A stretch of 64,000 bases of DNA from Ziziphus jujuba (taxonomy: Eukaryota > Streptophyta > Magnoliopsida > Rosales > Rhamnaceae), in assembly GCF_031755915.1 (NCBI RefSeq), contig NC_083384.1, positions 29,092,501 through 29,156,500 on the forward strand, written 5' to 3'. The position numbers were made by a program, and so were the translations under genes. This document shows, piece by piece, positions 35,218 through 46,110 of this stretch. Numbering within the stretch: position 1 is the first letter of the stretch; each line of letters starts with the position of its first letter. Under the pieces are notes generated by a model. The model saw only the letters and a program-made list of their open reading frames with translations. It was not told the DNA's origin and ran no database searches.

Positions 35218-35705
35218 CATGTCCAATTGTGAGTATTGATTGCTATCCATGTGACATAAAAATTGACACGTTTAAATCTAGATTACATAAATGTGTAGAC
35301 TTGACTTATAACATATAAAAGGTTATTTATGACTGTTGATTACTTATATATATATTTTATCATTTTTTTTTTGAAAAAAATTGACTTTAAGAAAATTTTT
35401 ACTTTTGAAGAAACTTTACAATGTCCAACAAAGTCTCCAAAAATAGAGTCACTTGACAGTGTCTTTTTTTTTTTTGTTTTTTTTCCTCCATACTATATCA
35501 GTTTGACAAAGTGTTTAGATAGACTCATTGAAAATGTTTTTTGAGTAGCTGTTTATTTTTTTGATTTGACCCAAAAAAAAAAAAAAAAAAACCTAGCAAT
35601 AGACAAAGCTATTGAAGATGTTTTGAAATTAATTTTTGGAGCTTTAGGGATAAACTCACCAAAAGCGTTGCTTTCTCTAAGAGGAAAGGAGGTTTTTTGC
35701 ACTAG
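35218..35705. other. Spacer, possible MITE
   Basis: The stretch begins GAGCATGTCCAATTG, a word common at the ends of plant hAT-type miniature elements, directly at the truncated TNL relic. A matching inverted end was not found. Long T and A runs occur at 35463-35490 and 35571-35592. Confidence 0.3.
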
Positions 35706-35935
35706 AAAACAGAGGAAATGAAAATGTAGAATCAGCACGAAGAAGAAGAATAGGAAAGAGCAAGTGTGTTTGTAAAGGGAAGAAGTTTGGGAACAAAAGA
35801 AGAGCTAGAGTGGTTGATGCTTCAACTAAAGAACAAGGAGGATTTTAGACAAAGGAGGACTTTAGACGATGTTTTTGAAAGTATCATGGAGTGCCCTGAA
35901 GATGTTGAGACGGATAGATCATCATGAGGCATTAA
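35706..35935 (+). pseudogene. Decayed duplicate of the small gene at 12208
   Basis: This copy keeps ACAAAAGAAGAGCTAGAGTG and GTATCATGGAGTGCCCTGAA, identical or nearly so to the copy at 12.2 kb, in the same order. It has lost the start region and the middle (about 60 bp). It flanks a TRIM element whose insertion site is empty at 12.6 kb. Confidence 0.8.
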
Positions 35936-36073
35936 AACTCAAAAAATTTTGAGTTTGTATATTAAATAATGACCCAATTTTTGTAATAATATTTTTATGA
36001 AAATTTTTTATTGTTGTGATTTTTTTGTGCTTTTTGTGTGCTTTTTAATGTACATGAAATATATGATTTTTTA

Positions 36074-36361
36074 TGTTAGAAAAAAATATAAATGAAATGA
36101 AACCTCACCTTCCATTAGCTTAAGCTTTTGAGATCAGTGATATTTCAACATGGTATCAGAGCTAGAGATTCAAAAGATTTTAAGTTCGAAACTCAACAAC
36201 CCAATCCAAAAAAAAAAAAAAAAAAAGAAAAAAGGAAGGACCCAAAGAGAAGCCCAAAAAAGACGGGCTTACATTTGAAAGGGAATTTTAGAGAAAAATA
36301 TAAATGAAATGAAAGCCCACCTTCCATTAGTTAATCTTTTGGGATAAGTGGTATTTCAACA
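36074..36361 (+). mobile_element. TRIM (terminal-repeat retrotransposon in miniature)
   Basis: This complete 288-bp element has LTRs of 77 bp (36074-36150) and 76 bp (36286-36361) sharing AAATATAAATGAAATGAAA and CACCTTCCATTAG. The left LTR is followed at once by TGGTATCAGAGC, complementary to initiator tRNA-Met. A purine run (GAAAGGGAA) precedes the right LTR. The target duplication is TTTTA (36069-36073, 36362-36366). There is no coding sequence, as expected for TRIMs. It transposes only with enzymes from autonomous elements. Confidence 0.9.
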
Positions 36362-38400
36362 TTTTATTCTTTTTTTCTAATATAAGCAAGACTTGCTATG
36401 TTTGTATTGCATATTTATAAAATATAATTTTTTAATGTTTTTATTAAAATTAATCATATTTTAAATATATTTTTATGATTTTTAATTATATAATTTAAAA
36501 TATTAATAATATTAAATTCAAATTAATATATTTTTTTTAAAGAAATAATAAAAATATACAAAAATATTAACAGATAGCAACTGATTATACGTACATATAT
36601 TACCAAAAAAAGAGTATCGGCTACAACAAATATAGTGGCTAAAAATCTGTATTTCGTAGGTAAATGTTTTTAGCAACAATAAAAATCGTTACTAGGTTTT
36701 GGCTAATGACGCCGTAGCTAAAAGTTTCTAAAAACAATACATTTTGGTTAAAAAAATTTAACCATACTTTTGGCAGCAACAATCTTAATAATTAAAACTA
36801 ATTATTTTGGCTAAAAGCTATTTGTTGTTAACAAAAATGCTTTTAGCTACACTAATTCATCGTAGCCATGTTCGATCGTTAATGCTCTCTTTTATTATTA
36901 TTATTATTATTATATTTTTATAGTGATATGAAACATATCTTATATATATATATATATATTTATAGAAAGATATAGGTTGGAAAAAAAAAAAAAGTGACTA
37001 GGTAGAAAATTTAATGCAACTTTGCATATGGAAGAAAGTCATACTTTTCTGGCGCATGTGGAAGGAATGTTTTTACATTTTTGACTCTTTTTTTTCCAGT
37101 AAATTACTTTTTTGACTTAAGATTTCCTTCCACGTTAAGGAGAGAACAAATAAACGTTTAAAAGTTGTTATGCTGTAGTCTATTCAACTGCTGCACATTA
37201 TTTCATCCAAAAAAATAAAAAAAAATAAAAATTGCTGATAATTAACTAATTAATTACTGTTTTTTTCTTTTAAAAAAATTTAAAAATTGTGTAATAAAGA
37301 GTCTGGAAAGGTTACAAAATTATGGAATATTTAAGATACCAATACCAAGTGACCAAGTGAAAGTGAACAGGCTCGAGCCAATCTTCTAGATAGTGTACCC
37401 TTTTTCTTTTCTAAGAAAACTTCTAAAATTTCGTGGAAAATGTGAAAATAGTGGAAATTTAAAATATTTTGAACAAATAAAATTTACATGTGTTTGGTTA
37501 ATTTTTATAATGAAAAAATTGTGGATTCCAAAAGAAAGTAAATCTTAACATATGAAAAAATATGATGAAAAATAAATCTTTTAAAAAATGTGTTATTTTA
37601 AATTCCCTATAAAATTAATTTTATTTTCTTTATTAAAAGATAATTTTAGTCTCAAATTTTAATATACAAATTAATTAATTATTTGATATTAACTAAAACT
37701 TTAAGAAATAATTCTTGGGAAATTAATTAGCAAAAACTAATTAAGGAGAAACCAATTCTCTTTATTCCCTTTAAATTTTAACATTTTTCAAATGGACCTA
37801 AATATGAATATAAAAGGAAAAAGAATCCCATAGGGATCATCACTTTGGGATAGTTGGAAGGTAATAGCACCATTTTGTTTCTCGTTGCTCTTTTATTATC
37901 TATGTAATAGTGTGTGGTAAACCAAGAAATTCCTTACTATTCATGCAAAATTTACATGCAATACCTTATCCTATTAGCCTAATAAATTAGCTTTAAGGTC
38001 AGATCATATAATTTTTTTTTTGCAATAATCAGATAAGATATCTAAGTGAAGCACTAGTGTTTTTGACAGTCCAAGCGGACCTCAATATATAATAAGAAAG
38101 TTTGATACTTGATTCTGACAACTGCTGTCAGCTTTCATAGTCAATTGTTAAGCTAAGCCTCTCTTTACTCAATTTTGATGACCAGCAAAATTCAGGTTGG
38201 ATCAGATTTTCAGACTTCATACCATATAAAAGATTTTGCACAAATTTGATGATCTGTAATTTTTGTCACTTGAGTAGTCCCTTAGGACTATTGATTTCCG
38301 TTAATGGAAATTCTGAAACTGGTGATTGTTACTTCATTTAATCCAAATTATAACATGTTTGACATTCATATCTTGAAATTATTCCCACTGCTCTTAAAAT
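36362..38400. other. AT-rich spacer; DNA-transposon-like repeats at 36590-36900
   Basis: Positions 36590-36900 hold several degenerate, mixed-orientation copies of GGCTA(C/A)...AGCTAAAAG- and GTAGCTA-like words, as in subterminal regions of CACTA-type elements. Ends were not defined. A (TTA)n and a (TA)n tract follow (36892-36960). Nothing was recognised from 37000 to 38200. Positions 38200-38300 share weak spacer similarity with 10.6 and 16.2 kb. Confidence 0.35.
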
Positions 38401-39649
38401 TTACTAACAGGAATCACAGAAAAGATTGCCATTAAAATTTCCACTGCCAGATTATTATTAGTAACAAAAAAAATAAAAAAATAAAAAAAAATTGGAGCGA
38501 GTACTGCAGCTTTTAACTTCTTCATGGATAGTATTAAGCACAGCACAACTGCCAGTATTATCGAGCAGAATACTTGCACTACTTTTTAATTTGACTAGTG
38601 ACCAAAACTACTGGACTATGAACCCATAAAACTTGCTTACTCAATATTACAATCTATTTCCCACAAAAAGGAAAAAAAAGAAAAAGAAAAGTACAATCCA
38701 AGTTGAGTAAATATCACAAATTCATCCCCCCCCAAAAAAAAAAAAAAAATCATAAATTCACAATCATTAACAAAATCAGTCTAAGTGAAATGAGTCAATA
38801 CATGTAGAGCTCCACACCATATTCTTGCAAGAAAAACATAAGGATCCCAAGTGTATAGCTGCATGTTGTAATGGTGTCCTAGTATCATCTTAATGGTAAC
38901 GCTCAAGTCGAAAGATATTTGATAAGATCCCATTGAGATAATGATTGATTGAAGGAACAAATTAGGTAGAAGAAAGAGAAAACAGTTTCAAACAGATCCA
39001 TATGTCATACTCTGAAATTTTAAGAATGTTAAACTCAGATGTATTTACCCATAAAATGGACAATAAACAACTCAGAATCATATCCATAGCTAATATTTTC
39101 TACATTTTATTTAATTTTCTGTGCAAATATATGTAAAATGGCTCATAGTAGTTAAGGAAATTCATTAATTATTGATATCCAACAAGCACTCAAACAGGGT
39201 AATCTTATGCCAAGATCAGAAAAAGAAAAAGACAAGAGGAAGAGATAACTTTTGGTAGGTACCACACCATTCATTCGAAGCTAAGTGTTGTGGTGTCTGC
39301 ATAGCTCACAGCCTCACGCATAGTTTCTTCATAGCCTGAAACTAGAAAAGACATGCCAAATTGTAGACAAAATTCACCAATATATGCGTGTACGTTCAAC
39401 CAAAATATTTTTCATAATAAACAAGTTTTTTTTTTTTTTTTTTTGGCCCCCTCAGTACGTGTATCATTAAACAAAAGAAAACGAACTTTTCCTTTAGAAA
39501 TTACCTTATAATTATTAAATTTTGTTTATAAATTAATATAATATTATAAATGTATGCTATAAATAGAGTGTTTTTACTAATATTGTAAGTGTATGCTGTA
39601 AATAGAGTGTTTTTACTTGTATAAATGAATATGCAAAGAAAACTATCCG
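38401..39649. repeat. TNL spacer module, duplicated copy
   Basis: Positions 38420-38580 match 16920, 48240 and 63700. Positions 38830-38930 match 17260-17360. Positions 39240-39440 match the noncoding TNL 3' exon and intron at 17.9 and 40.7 kb (CACCATTCATTCGAAGCTAA, GTGGTGTCTGCATAGCTCAC). The order is the same as in front of the TNL-2 3' end. Confidence 0.7.
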
Positions 39650-39910
39650 GTTTAAATTGATTTACCCAAGCAGTCACGAAATAAGCTTGATTTTCTTTGG
39701 ATTAGTTTTAGGATTTTCTTCTTCCTCATACAATGAGAGCAAATTAACTGGTTTCATAATCATCATCAAGGCCTGTCTCTTAGCCCCCCTAAACTTCCAT
39801 TTGCTCTGCCTCTTCTAAACCATCCAATTGCTATGCACCCTCTAAACAGTCATATAATTGACCATGAGTTTCTTAGAATGGGATCCATCATTGTCTTATT
39901 CATCACCACT
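39650..39910 (-). pseudogene. TNL relic: extreme 3' end
   Basis: This is degenerate similarity to the last coding exon and 3' UTR of TNL-3 (41005-41240): AAGCTTGATTTTCTT, AAACAGTCATATAA, GAGTTTCTTAGAATG and GATCCATCAT. Only about 260 bp remain. It is a partial tandem copy next to the 3' end of TNL-3. Confidence 0.7.
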
Positions 39911-40690
39911 ATATATACCATATACCAATTGCAGATAGCCTTTCAAATACACATATATAAAATTATATTCAGAAAGATAAAGAGTGTTCAAGCCTATAAG
40001 TATATATTCGTAAAATACAACATAAGCAGTTTAGAAGCATAGTAAAGAATTCATACTAATATCACATAAAGAGGGTATTCAAATGCCTCGACCAGAAAAA
40101 TATTGAAAGATTGAGGAAGAGAGGAATTCATACTGACATCATACTTGTGCTTAACTTCTTGGAAGTAGTCAAATAAATATTTCAAATGCATGCATACTAG
40201 ATGCAATTGATCATAAAAAAACGATATATTTAGGCAAATTGTCATTATCCACTTTAAAACCAAATCTATATGCTGACACAGAATCTACTATTTAACTAGT
40301 GATGGAAAGAGTATCCATTGTGGCAAAGTACAATTCAAAAAGACCACACAAATGACCAACCATGCATAAACACATTTTATCAAACACTTTGGCAGAGAAT
40401 AATAACAAATTAGGAAATTTAATAAAATAGACAAATATTATACTCAGACAATTAAGAATGTTCAGCTAGATGTAAAGGTGTATTTAACCATAAAATGCAT
40501 CATCAAAAATTAAAGTCATAATTCCTAGGTAAAACATTCTTTATTTTATTTAACTTTATAAGCAAAAATATATGTAAAATGGCTCATAGACGTTATTAAA
40601 GAAATTTATATTGATATTAAAAAAAAAAAAAAAAACAGGTAATCCAATGCCAAAATAAGAAGAAAGTCAAGAGGAAAAGAGAACTTCTTC
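39911..40690. other. Spacer between TNL relic and TNL-3
   Basis: This AT-rich sequence is similar to 17440-17880 (ACCAAATCTATATGCTGA near 40260 compared with 17524). No coding gene was recognised. Confidence 0.45.
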
Positions 40691-41195
40691 GAGGTACCAC
40701 ACCATTCATTTGAAGCTACGCGCGGTTGTGTCTGCATAGCTCACACAAATTCTTCAAAGCCTGAAACTAATAAAGGCATGCCAAGTGGTGATAAATAAAA
40801 TTCATCAATATATACATGAAAAATCGATCTAAACACTTTTCATAACAAATATTTTTATTTTCCAATTTTACTTTAGAAATTACCTTACAATTTGGTAACT
40901 TATTAGTTTATATATAAATTACAACTAAAATACTACAAAAAGCATGTTGTATAGAGTGTATGTTAACACCTACAAATTAATTAAAAAAAAAATGTTTAAA
41001 TGGATTTACCTTAACAGATACAGAATATGCTTTGATTTTCTTATTCCTTATCCATCAGAGCCAACAATGATTTCATAATTAGCAGCTAAGCATGTCTCAA
41101 AGTTGTAGCACGGCTTGTTCTGTCATTTTTATTTTATTTTTTTATTTTGTTTTTTGGGTTCCTCAATATCCAACTGCTTTGCATCTTCTAAACAG
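40690..41195 (-). other. TNL-3 3' UTR with predicted intron
   Basis: After the stop codon, a donor (TTAAG|GTAAATCC) lies at 41009/41010 and an acceptor (TTAGTTTCAG|GC) at 40761/40760. The following exon has no open frame. The exon junction would lie about 186 nt beyond the stop. Donor, acceptor and downstream exon are conserved at the TNL-2 3' end (18286; 17982). Confidence 0.6.
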
Positions 41196-44100
41196 TCACA
41201 TAACCTTGAGTTTCTTAGAATGTGATTCATCATCTTCTTCTTCTTCATGAGAGCCAACAGCTTCACTTCCACTTGATTCGCACCATTCACTGAAGCGTCT
41301 CTTATTCTTTCCTTCAGTTTCTGCATCACATCTTTCTACGTCTTGTTTGTATACAAACCGAACCCCAAACTTCTTAATCTCACCATACTTACTTCCTAAG
41401 TTGTTGACCTCTCTCCAACTCCAGTGTTCGCTATGCTCATAATAAACCAGACAGACATGGAAAGAGGCCTCAGTGCTACAAGTAGTGGGCCAATTTAGTC
41501 CATCTGTTCCTTTGTTAAATTCAATATTCCATTTTGAAAATGGCGAAGACCATATGACCACATGATCTGAACTATCCTTGTTTTCCTCAAAGCTCTGAGA
41601 AGAATTATAACATTCGTAAATATGCTCATCGTCGATGGTTTTGAAATTCAGTTTACAAGAAGCAGCAACAGATATATTATCGACAACTGTATTCCGAGCA
41701 AGAACAATGCAGAAAACCAAACCCAAGAATTCCTCATCATTCCAGTATGGAGGAAGCATAATATTATTGATTGAAGTCCCACAAGTTTGATAGCTGAACC
41801 ACTTTGGAATTTCATCTCCTGGATAGCCAAAAACATGAACATCGTCATTTGTGCCCTGTTTCATGAACGGGAAATTAATCAACTTGCTCAAAGAGTAGAA
41901 ATCATCTCAGCAAACTAAGAGAAATAGATATACATACAGTTGTTCCAAATTTTAGACGAGACAGAATTTGAATGTCTTCATGATCAGCGAGCATGGCGTT
42001 GCGTGTATTCTGATCCAATTTTTCTCGTCCACAAAAGTCAGTGCCACAGTCCCTACTTTCAATGATATCGCGTGGTAGTGGAGCCCTCCAAGTTGGAATG
42101 TTCTCCAGCGACGCGGAGCCTGCTGCAAACAAACTCAAAAATAGCGATGGAAGCTCTGGTAAAGATTTCAATCTCTCACAATACTGCACCCACAAGACGA
42201 GCAAAGACGGTGGAAGGGAAGGCAATTTTTGAAATTTTGAGCAAGAGTTGAGGTATATTCTCTGAAGGTTCCTTAAATTACATAGATTGTTGGGGAGACA
42301 CTCAAGTTCCCCGCAATGAGATAGACATAAGTCTGTGAGGGATACTAGATTTTCAATCGACTCCGGCAACTCTTTAATCCCCGACTCATCTAACTTAAGT
42401 AATGTCAAGTGTTCCATAGGCTCCAAGATTTCTGGAAACATTTTCAGTTTCTCACAGCCAGACATATTCAGTGATTCAAGAGATTTCAAATGACAAATGC
42501 TTGTTGGAAGACTTTTAAGTCTTGTGCAATAACTCAAATCTAATTGCACAAGACCTGACAGACGGCAAATTGATGGGGGCACTGCTTCTATAGCTGTCTC
42601 ACGCAAAAGTAAACATCTTAAATTGGGTGCAAACTTTTGAGAAATGTGAGCCTGAGATGAGTAGAGACATGAATTGCCAGTAAAACTTTGGATGTAACTT
42701 TTAAGGAATGTGAAATTATTCAAGTACCTTGCAACATCTAAGTACCACTCTGTTCTCTCTGATATCTCTTGAAAATCTCTGAGTTTGAAGCAACCACTCA
42801 AGTTTAGATAGGTAAGCCTGTCAAGATTTTGAAGAGATGGAAGAACATGAACCAAACTTTTACAACCTTCAAGATTTATACTTTCCAGATTTGGAGAGTG
42901 TGACAGATCTGGTAGTTGAGTAAGGAACTTGGAATAACTAAGATCGATCCTCCTTAATAGTGGAAGAGACTGTAACAGAAAGAGAAAAATCGATTACAGT
43001 TAATTAGTATGCAAGTTCATAAAATGTAATTACAGTAGAACATATTAACCATACCTTAACTTCATAATGATTCCAAAGTTTTTGTATATGGCTGCCACGT
43101 AGTATCAGTTCAACAAGATTTTCGGGAGAAAACTTTGACGGCAAAGATTTTAAGGGGTATAAATCCCACTGAAGATATGTTAGCTTATCAGAAAGATAAG
43201 AACCAAGACCTTGCGGAAGGTACAGTTTGAACTTGTTGTTATGAATATTGTCACAAAAAATTTTGAGAATTCGTAGATTATACATCTCTGAGAAGGCTGC
43301 TTGGCACATTTTTATGTCTTTACCAATTTTAGACATGTTGAATGAGATGCCTTCAACTGCTGCAGTACCCTGACAGTCAAATGAACACTAACATAAATAA
43401 GCATACTATATAAGTAAGGATATCTATTAAGAACCCTGTATATACACTTGATAATTTTATTTTTCTTTTGAAAATAAATTTTGCATTTAGTGTTTCTTCT
43501 TTTGTAAGAAGATATAGGACATTTTTAAGAAGAAATCAATAGTTCATTTGCACTTACCGTATTTCTTTCCAAGACATGGCAAACATCTTTAACATCCCAC
43601 AATCGACTACGTTTACCTGGTTCTTTGTGTTCATCACAAACAATCGTTCGACCCACTTGCCGCAATAAATCATGCATCCCTAGCTCATTGTCTTTACGAC
43701 TTTCAATTAAAGACTTTTCAATAAGAACAGTTAATCCTATTTTCACAAAGGAGTCGCCCGCATCTAACATGTTTTCTGCATCTTCCCTGGTAAAAGACTG
43801 ATTAATCAGACATGCAATGTCAAGAAATAGATTTTGGTCCCCTTTGTCTAGTCCCTCATAACTGATTCTCAGCACATCTAGAATGTCCTTGTTGGGAATT
43901 GTTTTCAATTTGTTTAATGCACTTTCCCATTCATCTATCCTTTTTGAGTGAAGGAAAGAACCCAAGACTTTAAGAGCTAATGGATTTCCATCAGCATAGC
44001 TTGTCAAATTGTTTGACAACATTTCATAATCTTTTGGAGGAGAACTTTTCCCAAAGGCATGCATATTGAACAGTTCTAAAGATTCAATCTCATTTAACCC

Positions 44101-45483
44101 TTCAAGCTTGTAAATATCATCAGCTACTTTTTTAAGCACCTGCACGTTTCTTGTTGTAACAATGATTCTGCTTCCAAGTGCAAAGTGATCATACCCTGCT
44201 ATTAAAGCTTCTAACTGGATTGAACTATCCACATCATCTAGAACAATGAGCACCTTTTTACGATGGAGTTTGTCATGAATAAAAGGTGATGCTACAAATG
44301 GGGTGTCCATCCTTAGAATAGATTTATCACTTAATAACTCAGAAAAAAATTTCTTTCTCAAATGATTTGCTCCAAGCCTTGAATATTCTTCCCTAACATT
44401 CCAAAGAAAGTAGTAGCCTTCAAAATGAATATATGATAATCTTTGAAATACAACACTGGCAAGGGTGGTCTTACCAATACCTCCCATGCCCCATATGCCT
44501 ATAATGCGAACTTCTTTTGTACCAATGGATAGTCGTGATTCAATTTCTTTGATATGTTTTTCAATTCCAATGAGGTGTCTCTTGAAATGCTCATTAAATG
44601 ATAGACATTTAGGCAGTTTTAATGAAATGTCTTCAATGATTTTTTGAACTAGCTTGTTTTCAGGCCTACAAAAATGATCAAAAAAGATATAATTGTTTGA
44701 AAAATAGAACATATATATACATATATATATATATACATGTTTCCATATAAAGTGTCTCATACCAAAACAGAAATTGAGCAACTTTGGTAATACATTTATT
44801 TATTTATTTGAGTTACACAATTTATTTTCACTGTGGTTCTTACCAATTCAAAATGAAAACAGAGTTTTTTTTACTGGCAGCATTTGATTATTATTATATT
44901 ATCTTAATAATATATTTTATCATCTTAAAATGGAATTTATCAACTTTCTCTCATTTTCTCATTCATTTAGATAAATGTAGTCAATGATTGTAGGATAGAA
45001 AAATTACCTGAAATCCTTCGAATCCAATCCACAAAGATTAGACGCTTCTGTCAAAGCAGCCCTCCACAGATGCACCTTCTCCAATCTGTCTTTGAAACGT
45101 TCTTCAAGTTCAGCAAACGAAACTCCATAACTCCCTTTCTGCTTTCGTACAACTGATGGATCTATGCGGTAAAAGATTGGAATAACGACCTGCCCTCTTG
45201 TTTTCTTGCATTCAAGTATGTGCACGAGTTCATCCAAACACCAAGTGGACGAAGCATAGTTTTCCGAGAAAATGATCACGGAAATCTTGGAGTCTTCGAT
45301 GGCTTTGGTAAGTGTGGGTGAAATTTCATCCCCTCTCTCAAGCTCGTGATCCATGAAAGTTAAGATCTGCTTTGCTGATAAAGCCGCATAAAGATAGCTA
45401 GCGAATGTATTGCGTGTGTCCTCACCTCTGAAACTGAGAAACACATCGTACTTTTCTTCAAAAGAAAGGGAAGAAGAAGCCAT
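41196..45483 (-). CDS. TNL-3: apparently intact TIR-NB-ARC-LRR immune receptor
   Basis: Five predicted exons: 45483-45008, 44665-43558, 43369-43055, 42969-41938 and 41855-41196. All introns are GT-AG and phases agree, giving 1197 codons including the stop (1196 aa), a normal TNL length. The TIR (residues about 11-155) has the NADase glutamate E85 in WCLDEL and the BB-loop region 45-58. The NB-ARC P-loop GMGGIGKTT is at 218-226, then KKVLIVLDDVD, SRIIVTTRN, GNPLALKVLG and MHD at 489-491. LRRs follow (about 560-900), then C-JID (about 978-1150; YPGDEIPKWF) and an acidic tail ending SKKLKVM. As a family, TNLs recognise pathogen effectors in the cell and signal through TIR NADase activity and EDS1; the ligand here cannot be read from sequence. 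It is the only array member with no visible lesion. Confidence 0.92.
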
Positions 45484-46110
45484 ACTTGCTGTAACCAGCT
45501 ACAAATCCACAATTAAAAGGAAAATACCAATGCGAAAATTAAACCTCCTTCTTCAGTGAAGAAAGGCAGAGATAAAGTTAATCAGAGTATAGTTACACTA
45601 TAATATAAACTAGATAGATGAAACGGAGATAATATAAGAAGCTTAAGCTTAGCATTAGCAGGCAAGCTAACTTTCACCAAATGTTTAACGCGGTTACTCC
45701 ATTCCTGGACATGGAAATTCAGACCCTGTGGGGTATTCATTACCAACTTTTCCTGTTTTTCTCCACGCGTTTTGACTTTTTGCAAAAGATTCTCTTCTCT
45801 TTTCCCCTTTACTACTATGGACCTGAAGCACACGACTTAAGCTAAATAGATTATCTAAATTTATATATATTGAAAATGGTCAATAATTAAGATCAATTTT
45901 TTATTTTTTATTTTTTTATGGCGAGTTTGAGAAAGAGTATTTTGGAAGTAGTAGAAAGGCAGTGATGATACTAATTGTATAAGGTCACTAAATCTCTCCT
46001 ACATTCCACCAAATTGAATCACTTATGGCTCCTCAAGACACAGGGGAAAAAGCAGCTCAAAATGATGAGGTTTTAAGTCATAATCTCATTATTTTTATAA
46101 GATTTGAAAA
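45484..46110 (-). promoter_or_regulatory. TNL-3 promoter region, uninterrupted
   Basis: A TATA-like sequence (TTTATATTATAG on the minus strand, near 45601-45610) lies about 120 bp before the ATG, as in TNL-1. The block up to 46110 aligns with 4711-5008 plus 10003-10340 and so shows the state before the copia insertion upstream of TNL-1. It contains CCACGCGTTTTGAC and GGTCAATAATTAAG words. Confidence 0.55.
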
